Source of the DNA: Clavibacter californiensis
Lineage (GTDB): Bacteria > Actinomycetota > Actinomycetes > Actinomycetales > Microbacteriaceae
Assembly (NCBI RefSeq): GCF_021952865.1
Contig: NZ_CP040792.1
Location: forward strand, 1,984,001 to 2,048,000
Length of the DNA stretch: 64,000 nt
Reading direction: 5' to 3'
Positions 27,381 to 37,234 of this stretch are shown one piece after another; the first letter of the stretch is position 1, and each line of letters begins with the position of its first letter. The position numbers were made by a program, and so were the translations under genes. The notes under the pieces are model-generated. The model was not told the origin of the DNA. It did not search any database and saw only the letters and a program-made list of their open reading frames with translations.

Positions 27381-28453
27381 CGCGCGGCCGCCGGGACATC
27401 GGGTGCCGGGGCGTCGGACGCCCGTGGCTCGGCGTCCGAGACCGGAGCGACCGGAGCGCCCGCGGGCACGTCTCCCGGGCGCGCGTCGACGAGCCGCGGA
27501 TCCACGATCCGCGCGAGCAGGTCGGTCACGGCCGTGAGCACGATGTAGATCACCGCCACCACGAGCACCACGCCGACGATCACGGGCACGTCCCTGCTGG
27601 TCACGGCCGAGAGGGCGGTGCGTCCGAGGCCGGGCCGGGCGAAGATCTGCTCGACCACCACGGCACCCGAGATGAGGAAGCCGAACGCCCAGCCGGACAG
27701 CGCGATCCCGGGGGCGGCCGCGTGCCGCAGCGCGTGCCGCAGCCGCACGCCGGCCTCCGACTCGCCGCGGGCGCGCGCCGCGAGCGCGAACGGGGAGTCG
27801 AGCGCGTCGAGCAGCGCCTCCCGCATGATCTGCCCGAGGAACCCGGCGAGCGGGATCGCCAGCGTGAGCACCGGCAGCACGAGGCCGGCCGGCGAGGATC
27901 CGCTCACCGCCGGCAGCCAGCCGAGGCCGGTGGAGAACACGAGGATCAGCACCACGCCGATCCAGAAGTGCGGCAGCGACGCCGCCACGATCTCGACGCC
28001 CGCGCCGATCGCCCCGGCGACCCGGCCCGCGCCCGAGGAGACGAGGGCGAGGCCGAGCGCGAGGATCCACGCCACGGCGAGCGCGAGCACGGCCAGCAGC
28101 AGCGTGCCCGGCAGCTGCCGCGCGAGCACCGCCACGACGTCCTCGCGGAGTGCGTACGACCGGCCGAGGTCGCCCTGCGCGAGCCGCCCGAGCTGCGCGA
28201 GGTACTGCACGAGGAGCGGCTGGTCGAGCCCGTACTCGGCGCGCACGGCGGCGACGGCCTCGGGCGGCGCCTGCGAGCCGGGGCCGCCGAGGATCGCCTG
28301 CGCCGGGTCGCCCGGGATCAGCCGCACCGCGAGGAACGTGACGGTCGCGACCGCCCAGAGCACGAGGACCGCGCCGCCGATCCGTGCCCCGACGGCGCGG
28401 AGGAGCGCGGGTCGACGGGAGCCGGACGCGCGGACGGCGCGGCCGCGCCTCAC
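27377..28453 (-). CDS. ABC transporter permease, DppB type
   Basis: A 358-residue permease with the DppB N-terminal signature (TM1 followed by RLIPGDPAQAILGG and AVRAEYGLDQPLLVQYL) and about six helices, plus the EAA-type loop ending in HALRHAAAPG. The C-terminal 45 residues are Pro/Ala/Asp-rich and probably disordered, longer than usual for the family. GTG start at 28453 overlaps the stop of the binding-protein gene by GTGA. Confidence 0.93.
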   Translation of the reverse strand: MRRGRAVRASGSRRPALLRAVGARIGGAVLVLWAVATVTFLAVRLIPGDPAQAILGGPGSQAPPEAVAAVRAEYGLDQPLLVQYLAQLGRLAQGDLGRSYALREDVVAVLARQLPGTLLLAVLALAVAWILALGLALVSSGAGRVAGAIGAGVEIVAASLPHFWIGVVLILVFSTGLGWLPAVSGSSPAGLVLPVLTLAIPLAGFLGQIMREALLDALDSPFALAARARGESEAGVRLRHALRHAAAPGIALSGWAFGFLISGAVVVEQIFARPGLGRTALSAVTSRDVPVIVGVVLVVAVIYIVLTAVTDLLARIVDPRLVDARPGDVPAGAPVAPVSDAEPRASDAPAPDVPAAAR

Positions 28454-30096
28454 CGCGCGAGCCAGGTGTCGTACATCGTCGGCGTCGCGACGGAGGGCAG
28501 CGCCCGGAGCCCCTGGACCGCCGTGCCGTGCAGGAAGTGGTTCTGCTGGTCGTACAGCGGCAGGATCCAGTGCCCGGCCATCACGCGCTGCTGCACGTCC
28601 GCGTAGAGCGCCTTCCGCCGGTCGAGGTCGGTCGTCGCCCGCGCCTCGGCGAGCGCCTGGTCGATCTCCGGCACCGACACCTTCGCGTGGTTCGCGAAGT
28701 AGCCGCTCGGCGCGGGCGTGATGCCGGAGGTGTCGTAGAGGATCCGCAGCACGTCGGGACCGGCCTTCGTGTACGGCGCGCTGACGAGCTCGTACGCGTC
28801 GTCGCCGAGGGCCTCGTACCAGGATCCGAGGTCCATGGGCTCGAGCTGCACGTCGAAGCCCACGGCCTTCACGTTCGCCTGGATCTGCTCGAACAGCGAC
28901 TGCTCGGCGGGGATCGACTGGTTGGTGCTCACGGGGAAGCGCAGCGTCAGGCGCGCGCCGTCCTTCGTGCGGATCCCGTCGGCGCCCTTCGCGGACCAGC
29001 CGGCCTCGTCGAGCAGCGCGGCCGCGCGGTCGACGTCGATGCCGAACAGGTCAGGGTCGGAGACCGCGGCCGGCTCCGTGCTCGCGAGCGGCGAGTACGA
29101 GCGCTCGGCGGTGCCCTGGAAGAGGGCGGTGATCCCCGCGTCGACGTCGGCCGAGCGGATGAACGCCTCGCGCACGCGCTCGTCGTCGAACGGCGCCTGG
29201 CCCGAGTTCAGCTCGATGCGGTTCGAGGCGCCCGGCCGGGGCGCGTCGAGCTCGCCGAGCGCGCCGCCGGCGGTCGCGGAGGCGATCGCGTCGGGCTGCG
29301 CGTTGTCGATCACGTCGACCTCGCCGCTCTGCAGGGCCGCGTACCGGGAGGCGGCGTCCGGCAGGAACCGCCAGTCGATGCGGTCCAGGTACGCGGGGCC
29401 GGTGTGCGCGGCGTCGGCGGGCGGCGACGAGTAGGCGTCGTTGCGCACGAGCGAGATCGACTGCTGGCGGTCCCAGCGCTCCACGCTGAACGGGCCGGTG
29501 CCGATGGGCTGCGCGCAGTTCGCGTCCGTGCCGCGGGCGATCCCGGCGGGCGACTCCATCGCGAGCCACGGCTGCGAGAGCGACTCCAGCAGCGCGCTGT
29601 CGGGCGTCGAGAGCGTGAGCTGGACCGTGGAGGCGTCGACGGCGGTCGCGTCGCTGATCGCCTGCAGGGCCAGGTAGCCCGTGGAGGAGAGCGTCGCCGG
29701 ATCCTGCACGTGGCGGATGTTGGCGACCACGGCGTCGGCGTCGAACGGCGTGCCGTCGGTGAAGGTCACCCCCTGCCGCAGCTTCAGCTCGAGGCCGAGG
29801 CCGTCGTCGCTCCAGGTCCAGCTCTCGGCGAGCCACGGCGTGATCCCGCCCTTCCCGTCGAGCGACACGAGCGGCTCGAGCAACTGGGACGAGACGAGCG
29901 CCTGCGGGTAGTTGCCGCCGACGTGGGGGTCGAGGCAGTCGGGCTCGGCGTCGCCGGACGCGTAGACGAGCGTGCCGCCGGATACGGGCGTGGTCGACGT
30001 CTCCGGGGTGGCCGAGGTGCAGCCGGTGAGGACGAGGGCGGTCGCGGCGAGGGCGCCGAGGCCCGCGAGGGCGCGGATGCGCGAGGTGGGGATCAT
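28450..30096 (-). CDS. ABC transporter solute-binding lipoprotein, family 5
   Basis: A 548-residue extracellular solute-binding protein (SBP_bac_5) anchored as a lipoprotein: a hydrophobic signal with lipobox LTGC, Cys26, followed by a Ser/Thr-rich linker. The mature part has the family features ITPWLAESW, GVTFTDGTPFDADAVV and a C-terminal WILPLYDQQ segment. Family 5 binds di/oligopeptides, nickel chelates, sugars or opines; residues here do not decide. It is the first gene of a four-gene importer operon (binding protein, DppB, DppC, double ATPase), with all junctions overlapping. GGAAGC precedes the ATG. It is divergent from a TetR gene, and an inverted repeat lies between them. Confidence 0.92.
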   Translation of the reverse strand: MIPTSRIRALAGLGALAATALVLTGCTSATPETSTTPVSGGTLVYASGDAEPDCLDPHVGGNYPQALVSSQLLEPLVSLDGKGGITPWLAESWTWSDDGLGLELKLRQGVTFTDGTPFDADAVVANIRHVQDPATLSSTGYLALQAISDATAVDASTVQLTLSTPDSALLESLSQPWLAMESPAGIARGTDANCAQPIGTGPFSVERWDRQQSISLVRNDAYSSPPADAAHTGPAYLDRIDWRFLPDAASRYAALQSGEVDVIDNAQPDAIASATAGGALGELDAPRPGASNRIELNSGQAPFDDERVREAFIRSADVDAGITALFQGTAERSYSPLASTEPAAVSDPDLFGIDVDRAAALLDEAGWSAKGADGIRTKDGARLTLRFPVSTNQSIPAEQSLFEQIQANVKAVGFDVQLEPMDLGSWYEALGDDAYELVSAPYTKAGPDVLRILYDTSGITPAPSGYFANHAKVSVPEIDQALAEARATTDLDRRKALYADVQQRVMAGHWILPLYDQQNHFLHGTAVQGLRALPSVATPTMYDTWLAR

Positions 30097-30146
30097 GGGT
30101 GCTTCCGATGGGCGCGCCGCTCGGGGCGCGGTGCGGTCGTTTCTGT

Positions 30147-30168
30147 ACCGCGTCCAACAATACGCGGT
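30147..30168. promoter_or_regulatory. candidate TetR operator, ACCGCGT-N8-ACGCGGT
   Basis: A 7-bp inverted repeat separated by 8 bp, in the 103-bp region between the divergent importer operon and the TetR gene. The half-site centres are 15 bp apart, a plausible fit for a TetR dimer. Confidence 0.5.
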
Positions 30169-30187
30169 GCCGACGACCCCGGTGCGC

Positions 30188-30193
30188 CAGGAT
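30188..30193 (+). promoter_or_regulatory. -10 box for leaderless TetR transcript
   Basis: CAGGAT ends 6 nt before the TetR ATG at 30200; no Shine-Dalgarno site is present. Matches the leaderless layout seen elsewhere in the window. Confidence 0.45.
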
Positions 30194-30199
30194 GGGCGC

Positions 30200-30805
30200 A
30201 TGACTCCCGCCCGTCCCGCCGGTCGTCCGCGCCGCTCGTCCCGCGCGACCCTGGAGGAGGCCGCCGCCGAGCTCTTCCTCGAGAGCACCTACGCCGCCAC
30301 GACCGTCGAGCAGATCGCCCAGCGCGCCGGGGTCAGCCGCGCGACGTTCTTCAACTACTTCGCCTCCAAGGCCGACCTGCTCTGGGCGGGCCTCGACGAC
30401 ACCCTGCGCGCATGCGGGGATGCGGTGTCCGCGGTGGACCCCGCAGCCCCGCCCGTCGACGGCGTGGTCGACGCGCTCATCGGCGCCGCCTGCTCGCGCG
30501 GCGAGGGCTGGCTGCCGCTCGCCCTCACGCAGCACGAGGTGATGGGCCTCGGCGCCGACGTGCAGGGGGAGGGCGTGGCGCGCGCGGCGCCGCTCGTGGA
30601 TCCCGTCGCGCTTGCCCTCGCGCGCGCGTCCGGCCGCCGGGCCTCGGATGCGCCCGTCCGCGTCGCCGCCGCCGTGGTCGCCGCCGCGACGGCCGCGGCG
30701 GTCGTCGCGTGGGCGGGTGACGGCGTGGGCCGCGGCCCCCTCGAGGACGCCGTCCGCCGGGCGCTCGACCCGCTCCGCCCGGCGCTCGCCACGACCCTCG
30801 CCTGA
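30200..30805 (+). CDS. TetR-family transcriptional regulator
   Basis: A 201-residue TetR regulator. The helix-turn-helix lies at about 33-55 (TTVEQIAQRAGVSRATFFNYF, continuing FASKADLL), with a ligand-binding helical domain after it rich in Ala/Val. It is divergent from the peptide-type importer operon, so it most likely represses that operon and itself, responding to the transported compound or a product; this is inferred from position. Start at 30200 is set by the helix-turn-helix and the -10 box; a longer in-frame extension upstream would read through the operator. Confidence 0.9.
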   Translation: MTPARPAGRPRRSSRATLEEAAAELFLESTYAATTVEQIAQRAGVSRATFFNYFASKADLLWAGLDDTLRACGDAVSAVDPAAPPVDGVVDALIGAACSRGEGWLPLALTQHEVMGLGADVQGEGVARAAPLVDPVALALARASGRRASDAPVRVAAAVVAAATAAAVVAWAGDGVGRGPLEDAVRRALDPLRPALATTLA

Positions 30806-30853
30806 TGCGCGTCCCACGCCCCGCCCCGCGCCCCGGCAGGCGATGATGAGCGC

Positions 30854-31612
30854 ATGACCGCCGACGCCGCGCCGCAGCCGGACCGCTCCGCCCTCGCCTC
30901 CTCGTTCGGCGCGCTCGCCGACCAGTACGACCGGGTGCGGCCCGGCTACCCCGACGAGGCCGTCGACTGGATGCTCCCCGCGGGCTCCCGCCGCGTCGTC
31001 GACCTCGGTGCGGGCACCGGCAAGCTCACCCGGATATTGGCCGCGCGCGGGCTCGCCGTCACGGCGGTGGAGCCCGACGCCGCGATGCGCCGGGTGCTCG
31101 CCGCGTCCTCGCCCGACGTCGACGTCCGGGCGGGCAGCGGCGAGGCCATCCCCGTCGGCGACGGCGAGGAGGACGCGGTCCTCGTCGCGCAGGCGTGGCA
31201 CTGGATGGACGCGGGCGAGGCGGCGCGCGAGTGCGCCCGCGTCCTCCGACCGGGCGGGCGCCTCGGCATCGTGTGGAACAACCTGGACACGGAGGTCGAC
31301 TGGGTCCGCGAGTTCGACGCCCTCCTGCACCCGGGGCACCGCTCGACCAACGTCGCCCCCGAGCCCGGCCCGTTCCCCGGCTTCGGCCCGGTCGAGCACG
31401 CGTCCTTCCCGCACGTCCACCGCCTGTCGCCGGAGGACGCGGTGGCCTTCGCCGGGTCCATCAGCGTCGTCAGCACGCTGCCCGACGACGCGCGCGCCCG
31501 CCTCCTCGACGACATCCGGACGCTCCTGGCCGGGCACCCGGACACGGCGGGGCGCGACGTGCTCGAGCTCCCGTGGCGCGCGGGCGCCCACCGGGCCCAG
31601 CTCGGCGGCTAG
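30854..31612 (+). CDS. class I SAM-dependent methyltransferase
   Basis: A 252-residue methyltransferase of the Methyltransf_11 type. Motif I is VVDLGAGTGKLT (48-59); the N-terminal SSFGALADQYDRVRPGYP and later AQAWHWMD are typical of a family of uncharacterised SAM methyltransferases related to trans-aconitate or ubiquinone-type enzymes. Substrate unknown. GATGAT ends 6 nt before the ATG, so it may be leaderless. It precedes the ileS T-box leader but is unlikely to share its control. Confidence 0.82.
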   Translation: MTADAAPQPDRSALASSFGALADQYDRVRPGYPDEAVDWMLPAGSRRVVDLGAGTGKLTRILAARGLAVTAVEPDAAMRRVLAASSPDVDVRAGSGEAIPVGDGEEDAVLVAQAWHWMDAGEAARECARVLRPGGRLGIVWNNLDTEVDWVREFDALLHPGHRSTNVAPEPGPFPGFGPVEHASFPHVHRLSPEDAVAFAGSISVVSTLPDDARARLLDDIRTLLAGHPDTAGRDVLELPWRAGAHRAQLGG

Positions 31613-31641
31613 GCGACCGCCGGGTGCGGCCGAGCGGGCGC

Positions 31642-31647
31642 TAGGAT
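31642..31647 (+). promoter_or_regulatory. -10 box for the ileS T-box transcript
   Basis: TAGGAT; transcription would begin near 31654, giving a leader of about 205 nt before ileS that contains the complete T-box. Confidence 0.5.
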
Positions 31648-31653
31648 CGAGGC

Positions 31654-31857
31654 ACAGGCGCCGATCCGGCCATCACCGGGGAGCCTTCGGAAGAAAGCCG
31701 CGGAACGCGCGGCGAGTAGAACCGAACGGACAGGGCCCGTCATCGCCTTCAGGAGAGTGGTCGCGCATCGCGTGGCAAGCGGGGTGGTACCGCGCTCGGG
31801 GATCCGCATGAGGGATCCGGGCGTCCTCGCGGAGAGCCCGTCCCCGCAGGAGATGCC
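31654..31857 (+). ncRNA. T-box riboswitch, isoleucine, ultrashort stem I (translational type)
   Basis: The leader of ileS. A short stem I presents the specifier ATC (31672-31674), the isoleucine codon read by tRNA-Ile(GAT), within GGCCATCACCGGGG, followed by GGAAGAA-like purine sequence. Downstream is the hallmark GGTGGTACCGCG (31783-31794), where TGGT (31785-31788) pairs with the NCCA end of uncharged tRNA. No terminator with T-run follows. Instead TCCTCGCGG (31824-31832) can pair with the ribosome-binding site region CCGCAGGAGA just before the ATG, fitting control of translation initiation as known for actinobacterial ileS T-boxes. Uncharged tRNA-Ile would open the site and raise IleRS synthesis. 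Confidence 0.9.
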
Positions 31858-34800
31858 ATGACCTACCCCCGTCCCGTCCCCGACGACCCGAGCGCCCCCG
31901 ACCAGGTGGCCGCGAGCCCGCGCTTCCCGGACGTCGAGAAGGGCATCCTCGCGTTCTGGAAGCGCGACGACACGTTCCGCGCCTCGGTCGAGCAGCGCGA
32001 GGGCTGCGACGAGTGGGTCTTCTACGACGGGCCGCCCTTCGCCAACGGCCTCCCGCACTACGGGCACCTCCTCACCGGCTACGCGAAGGACGCCTTCCCC
32101 CGCTTCCAGACCATGCGGGGCAAGCAGGTGCACCGCCGCTTCGGCTGGGACACGCACGGCCTCCCCGCGGAGCTCGAGGCGATGCGCCAGCTCGGGATCA
32201 CCGAGAAGAGCGAGATCGAGGAGATGGGCGTCGAGGAGTTCAACGCCGTCGCCCGCCGCTCGGTGCTCGAGTACACGGGGGAGTGGGAGGACTACGTCAC
32301 CCGCTCGGCCCGCTGGGTCGACTTCGAGGACGACTACAAGACGCTCGACGTCGACTTCATGGAGTCGGTGATCTGGGCGTTCAAGCAGCTGCACGACAAG
32401 GGCCTCGCCTACGAGGGCTTCCGCGTGCTCCCGTACTGCTGGCACGACCAGACCCCCTTGAGCAACCACGAGCTGCGGATGGACGACGACGTCTACCGCA
32501 TGCGCCAGGACCAGTCCGTGACCGTCACGTTCCCGCTCGTCGGCGCGAAGGCCGAGTCGCTCGGCCTCACCGCGGTGCGCGCGCTCGCCTGGACGACCAC
32601 GCCCTGGACCCTGCCGACCAACATGGCTCTCGCGGTCGGACCGGACATCGTCTACGCCGTCGTGCCGGCCGGCCCCGCGGGCACGCCCGACGCCGAGGCG
32701 CCCGACTCGCTGCCGCGCGCGTCGAGCGTGCAGCTCGCGGCGGAGGTGCTCGGATCCGAGTACCTCATCGCCCAGGACCTCGTGGGGAACTACGCCAAGG
32801 ACCTCGGCTACGCGTCCGCCGACGAGGCGCGCGCCGCCGTCTCCCGCACCGTGCTCGGCCGTCAGCTCGAGGGCGTCGCCTACGACCGCCTCTGGGACTT
32901 CTACGCCGACGTCGAGCGGTTCGGCACGGAGAACGCCTGGCAGGTGCTCGTCGCGGACTACGTCACGACGACCGACGGAACCGGCATCGTCCACCAGGCC
33001 CCGGCCTACGGCGAGGAGGACCAGCAGGTCTGCGCCGCCGCAGGGATCCCCGTGATCCTCTCGCTCGACGAGGGCGGTCGCTTCGTCGACACGGTGCCCG
33101 AGGTCGCGGGCGAGCTGTGGTCCGACGCCGGCAAGACGCTCACGCGCATGCTCAAGGCCCAGGGCCGCCTCATCCGCCAGGCCAGCTACGAGCACTCCTA
33201 CCCGCACTGCTGGCGCTGCAAGAACCCGCTCATCTACAAGGCGGTCTCCAGCTGGTTCGTGCGCGTCACCGACTTCCGCGACGACATGGTGCGCCTCAAC
33301 CAGGACATCGCGTGGACGCCCGAGAACGTCAAGGACGGCCAGTTCGGCAAGTGGATCGGCAACGCCCGTGACTGGTCGATCAGCCGCAACCGGTTCTGGG
33401 GCAGCCCCATCCCGGTGTGGAAGAGCGACGACCCGGCGTACCCGCGCGTCGACGTGTACGGCAGCCTCGACGAGCTCGAGGCCGACTTCGGCGTGCGGCC
33501 GACCGACCTGCACCGCCCCTTCATCGACGAGCTCACGCGCCCGAACCCGGACGACCCGACAGGGAAGAGCACGATGCGCCGCATCGAGGACGTGCTCGAC
33601 GTCTGGTTCGACTCCGGATCCATGCCGTTCGCGCAGGTGCACTACCCGTTCGAGAACCGCGAGTGGTTCGACGCGCACAGCCCGGCGGACTTCATCGTCG
33701 AGTACATCGGCCAGACCCGCGGCTGGTTCTACACGCTGCACGCGCTGTCGACCGCCCTGTTCGGGCGGCCGGCGTTCTCGAGCGTCGTCAGCCACGGCAT
33801 CGTGCTCGGCAACGACGGCCAGAAGATGTCCAAGTCGCTCCGCAACTACCCGGACGTCAACGAGGTGTTCGACCGCGACGGATCCGACGCCATGCGCTGG
33901 TTCCTGCTCGCGAGCCCGGTGCTCCGCGGCGGCAACCTCGTCGTGACGGAGGAGGGGATCCGCGAGGGCGTCCGCCAGGTCCTGCTCCCGCTCTGGAGCA
34001 CCTGGTACTTCTTCTCCCTCTACGCCAACTCCGCGCAGCCCGGCGGCTACGAGGCGCACCGCGACACGACGAGCGACGACGTGCTGGACCGCTACGTCCT
34101 GGCCCGCACGCGCCGCCTCGTCAGCGAGGTCACGGAGCACATGACCGCGCTGGACTCGACGCTCGCCGCCGCGTCCCTCCGCGACTTCGCCGACGTGCTC
34201 ACCAACTGGTACGTGCGCCGCAGCCGCGACCGGTTCTGGGCCGGCACGGAAGCCGGCGACACGCGCGCGTTCGACACCCTCTACACGGTCCTCGAGACCG
34301 TGACGCGCGTGGCCGCGCCTCTCCTCCCGCTCGTGTCCGAGCGGATCTGGAAGGACCTCACCGGCGGGCGCAGCGTCCACCTGGAGGACTGGCCGGAGCC
34401 CGACGACCTGCCCGCGGACGACCGCCTCGTCGAGGTGATGGACCGGGTCCGCCAGGTCGCCTCGACCGCGCTCTCGCTCCGCAAGCAGTCGGGCCTCCGC
34501 GTGCGCCAGCCGCTCGCGCGCCTCACGGTCGTGAGCGACGACGCCGACGGGCTCGCCCGGTTCGAGGACATCCTGCGCGACGAGCTCAACGTCAAGGCCG
34601 TCGCCGTCGTGGAGCTCACCCCCACGAGCGCCTCCGACGCGGGCATCACGCGACGCCTCACCGTCAACGCGCGGGTCGCCGGCCCGCGCCTCGGCAAGGG
34701 CGTGCAGCGGGTGATCCAGGCCGCCCGTGCGGGCGACTGGGCGGAGGCGGACGGCGAGGTCGTCGCCGGCGGCGTGCCGCTCGTGGTCGGCGAGTACGAG

Positions 34801-35160
34801 CTGCTGCTGGAGGTGGCGGGCGACCGCGCCGACCAGGCGCTCGCGCTCCTGCCGGGCGGTGGGTTCCTGCTGCTCGACACCGCGCTCACCCCCGAGCTCG
34901 AGGCCGAGGGCCTCGCGCGCGACGTCGTGCGGAACGTGCAGGACGCGCGGAAGGGCGCGGGGCTCGACGTGAGCGACCGCATCTCCCTCGTGATCCGGCT
35001 GGACGCCGCGGGCGCCGAGCAGGCCGAGCGGTTCCGCGACCTCATCGCCCGTGAGACCCTGGCGGTGGCGCTGCGGATCGACGCGGACGACCAGGCGACG
35101 GAGTCCGGCATCACCGTCGGCGGCGGATCGCCCCTGTACATCGAGGTGGAGCGAGCATGA
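31858..35160 (+). CDS. ileS: isoleucine--tRNA ligase
   Basis: An 1,100-residue class Ia synthetase. The HIGH motif is HYGH (67-70) and KMSKS is at 656-660. The editing domain lies between them and a long C-terminal anticodon-binding region follows. Length and the [12 protein letters not shown] sequence style point to the eukaryote-like (type 2) IleRS found in actinobacteria, a group often naturally less sensitive to mupirocin; that property is inferred from the class. Control is by the T-box leader immediately upstream. The stop overlaps the folC start as ATGA, so folC expression is probably tied to isoleucine status too. Confidence 0.97.
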   Translation: MTYPRPVPDDPSAPDQVAASPRFPDVEKGILAFWKRDDTFRASVEQREGCDEWVFYDGPPFANGLPHYGHLLTGYAKDAFPRFQTMRGKQVHRRFGWDTHGLPAELEAMRQLGITEKSEIEEMGVEEFNAVARRSVLEYTGEWEDYVTRSARWVDFEDDYKTLDVDFMESVIWAFKQLHDKGLAYEGFRVLPYCWHDQTPLSNHELRMDDDVYRMRQDQSVTVTFPLVGAKAESLGLTAVRALAWTTTPWTLPTNMALAVGPDIVYAVVPAGPAGTPDAEAPDSLPRASSVQLAAEVLGSEYLIAQDLVGNYAKDLGYASADEARAAVSRTVLGRQLEGVAYDRLWDFYADVERFGTENAWQVLVADYVTTTDGTGIVHQAPAYGEEDQQVCAAAGIPVILSLDEGGRFVDTVPEVAGELWSDAGKTLTRMLKAQGRLIRQASYEHSYPHCWRCKNPLIYKAVSSWFVRVTDFRDDMVRLNQDIAWTPENVKDGQFGKWIGNARDWSISRNRFWGSPIPVWKSDDPAYPRVDVYGSLDELEADFGVRPTDLHRPFIDELTRPNPDDPTGKSTMRRIEDVLDVWFDSGSMPFAQVHYPFENREWFDAHSPADFIVEYIGQTRGWFYTLHALSTALFGRPAFSSVVSHGIVLGNDGQKMSKSLRNYPDVNEVFDRDGSDAMRWFLLASPVLRGGNLVVTEEGIREGVRQVLLPLWSTWYFFSLYANSAQPGGYEAHRDTTSDDVLDRYVLARTRRLVSEVTEHMTALDSTLAAASLRDFADVLTNWYVRRSRDRFWAGTEAGDTRAFDTLYTVLETVTRVAAPLLPLVSERIWKDLTGGRSVHLEDWPEPDDLPADDRLVEVMDRVRQVASTALSLRKQSGLRVRQPLARLTVVSDDADGLARFEDILRDELNVKAVAVVELTPTSASDAGITRRLTVNARVAGPRLGKGVQRVIQAARAGDWAEADGEVVAGGVPLVVGEYELLLEVAGDRADQALALLPGGGFLLLDTALTPELEAEGLARDVVRNVQDARKGAGLDVSDRISLVIRLDAAGAEQAERFRDLIARETLAVALRIDADDQATESGITVGGGSPLYIEVERA

Positions 35161-36731
35161 GCGACCAGCGGGGCGGACAGCCCTTCGACGACGACGCGGA
35201 CGACGTCCGGCGCGACGACGACTTCGAGCCGGAGACGGACGAGGGCGTCGACGCCGCGGCGCGCGCCCTCGACCCCGACGTCGACGGCCTGAGCGACGAC
35301 CAGCTCTTCGCCGACGACGCGGCCGAGCTCCGCCGGGAGGCCGAGCAGTCGATCGTGGCCGGCCGCGAGGTCGACGACGAGAACTACTTCGAGCACGAGG
35401 GCGACGCCGTGTACCAGGCTCTCCTCGCGCGGATGGGGGAGCAGGCGCCGCAGCCGCGCCTGTCCGCCACACGCCGGGTGGTCGAGCTCCTCGGCGACCC
35501 GCAGCGCGCGTACCCGATCGTGCACGTCACCGGCACGAACGGGAAGACGTCGACGAGCCGGATCACCGAGAGCATCCTGCGCGCCACCGGCCTCCGCACG
35601 GGCCTCTTCACGAGCCCGCACCTCGTCCGCTTGAACGAGCGCATCGTCGTAGACGGCCTGCCCATCACCGACGAGGCGCTCAGCCGCAACTGGGCCGACG
35701 TCGAGCCCTTCATCGACCTGGTGGACCGGGAGCTCGTCGCCGCGGGCGATGAGCCGGTGACGTTCTTCGAGGCGCTGACGGTGCTCGCGTTCGCGTCGTT
35801 CGCCGACGCGCCCGTCGACGTGGCCGTGATCGAGGTCGGCATGGGCGGCGAGTGGGACAGCACCAACGTCGGTGACGGCCAGGTCGCCGTCTTCACGCCC
35901 GTCTCGCTCGACCACACGCAGCGCCTGGGATCCACCGTGGCGGAGATCGCGCGCACCAAGTCCGGCATCGTCAAGCCCGCCGCGGACGTCGTGTCCAGCG
36001 CGCAGCTCCCCGAGGTCGTCGCCGAGCTCGCGCGCGCGGCCGAGCTGACGGAGTCGACCTGGTCGATCGAGGGCGAGCGGTTCCGCCTCCTCGACACGAC
36101 GCTCGCGGTCGGCGGCCAGGTCATCAGCGTGCAGGGCCTCGCGGGCACGTACCGCGACGTCTTCCTCCCGATGTTCGGCGCGCACCAGGCCCAGAACGCC
36201 GCGGTCGCGATCGCCGCGGTCGAGTCGTTCCTCGGCGGCGGCGACCACGCCATCCACGACGACGTGCTCGCGGAGGGCCTCGCCACGGCGACGAGCCCGG
36301 GCCGCCTGCAGGTCGTCGGCACGGAGCCGACCGTCCTGGTCGACGCGGCGCACAACCCCGCGGGAGCGGCGTCGCTCGCGGCCGCGCTGCCCGTCTACTT
36401 CACGTTCGACCGCGTCACCGCCGTGATCGGCGTGCTGACGGACAAGGACGCGGAGGGCATCGTGCGCGAGCTCGCGCCCGTGGTCGACCACTTCATCGTC
36501 ACGCGCTCCCAGTCCGAGCGCTCGGTGGATCCGGACGAGCTCGCGCGCATCGTCGTCGACGTCGTCGGCCGGGACCGCGTCACGGTCGAGCCCGACCTGC
36601 GCACGGCCCTCGAGGACGCGCGCGACTCCGCGGGCGAGACCGAGAAGGGCGCCGCGCTGGTCACGGGCTCGATCCTCCTCGTCGGCGAGGCCATCGCGCA
36701 CGCCGCCGACGAGGGCTGGAAGACCGCGTGA
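35157..36731 (+). CDS. folC: dihydrofolate synthase / folylpolyglutamate synthase
   Basis: A 524-residue Mur-ligase-family enzyme that adds glutamate to folates. The ATP loop is TGTNGKTS (125-132), and the [10 protein letters not shown] and DAAHNPAGA segments are typical. The first 80 residues are an Asp/Glu-rich tail not part of the usual enzyme (about 430 residues), ahead of the [19 protein letters not shown] start of the conserved fold. The ATGA overlap with ileS supports this long start. The stop overlaps the next gene as GTGA. Order ileS-folC-DUF4233-ndk is the known actinobacterial arrangement. Confidence 0.94.
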   Translation: MSDQRGGQPFDDDADDVRRDDDFEPETDEGVDAAARALDPDVDGLSDDQLFADDAAELRREAEQSIVAGREVDDENYFEHEGDAVYQALLARMGEQAPQPRLSATRRVVELLGDPQRAYPIVHVTGTNGKTSTSRITESILRATGLRTGLFTSPHLVRLNERIVVDGLPITDEALSRNWADVEPFIDLVDRELVAAGDEPVTFFEALTVLAFASFADAPVDVAVIEVGMGGEWDSTNVGDGQVAVFTPVSLDHTQRLGSTVAEIARTKSGIVKPAADVVSSAQLPEVVAELARAAELTESTWSIEGERFRLLDTTLAVGGQVISVQGLAGTYRDVFLPMFGAHQAQNAAVAIAAVESFLGGGDHAIHDDVLAEGLATATSPGRLQVVGTEPTVLVDAAHNPAGAASLAAALPVYFTFDRVTAVIGVLTDKDAEGIVRELAPVVDHFIVTRSQSERSVDPDELARIVVDVVGRDRVTVEPDLRTALEDARDSAGETEKGAALVTGSILLVGEAIAHAADEGWKTA

Positions 36732-37225
36732 GCGCCGACGGCCGCCCGGCCCGCACGAGGCGACCCCGACCGCCCCGCACGACGGTCGAGATCCTCGGAT
36801 CCATCGTCATGGGCTTCCAGGTCATCGTCGTGTTCCTCGCGAGCCTCGTCGCGTTCGGCCTCGGCTCCCTGCCGCCGCTGCCCGCGCTCGGCGGCGGCGC
36901 GCTCCTCGTGCTCGCCATGCTCGCCGTCGTCGGCGCCCTCCGCACCCCGCTCGGCATCCGCGCCGGCTGGGTCGTGCAGGTCCTCGTGGTGCTCACCGGC
37001 TTCGTGCTGCCCGCCATGTTCGCCGTCGGCGGCTTCTTCCTGCTGCTCTGGATCTACGCCATGGTGCAGGGCGCCCGGATCGACCGCGAGAAGGCGGCCG
37101 CGCGAGGCGCGTGGGAGCAGGCCATGCTCGACGAGCAGGCCGCCGCGGGCGGCGCCCCGGCCCCGGGCGACGACCGCCCCACCGACCACCGACCGACCAC
37201 CGAGCCGCCGGCTCCCACCCCGTAG
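36728..37225 (+). CDS. DUF4233 membrane protein
   Basis: A 165-residue integral membrane protein with an N-terminal Arg/Pro-rich cytoplasmic segment, about four hydrophobic helices (residues about 22-48, 54-70, 78-98, 99-115) and a cytoplasmic Pro/Asp-rich tail. This family (DUF4233) sits between folC and ndk across actinobacteria. Function unknown. GTG start overlaps the folC stop, and ndk follows 9 nt after its stop. Confidence 0.88.
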   Translation: MSADGRPARTRRPRPPRTTVEILGSIVMGFQVIVVFLASLVAFGLGSLPPLPALGGGALLVLAMLAVVGALRTPLGIRAGWVVQVLVVLTGFVLPAMFAVGGFFLLLWIYAMVQGARIDREKAAARGAWEQAMLDEQAAAGGAPAPGDDRPTDHRPTTEPPAPTP

Positions 37226-37234
37226 GAGGCACCC

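Noticed and set aside
31609-35472. 1,287-codon open frame antisense to ileS and folC
   Set aside because: High-GC shadow frame: composition is Arg/Val/Gly/Asp-rich noise, it covers two well-conserved genes and the T-box on the other strand, and has no start signal.
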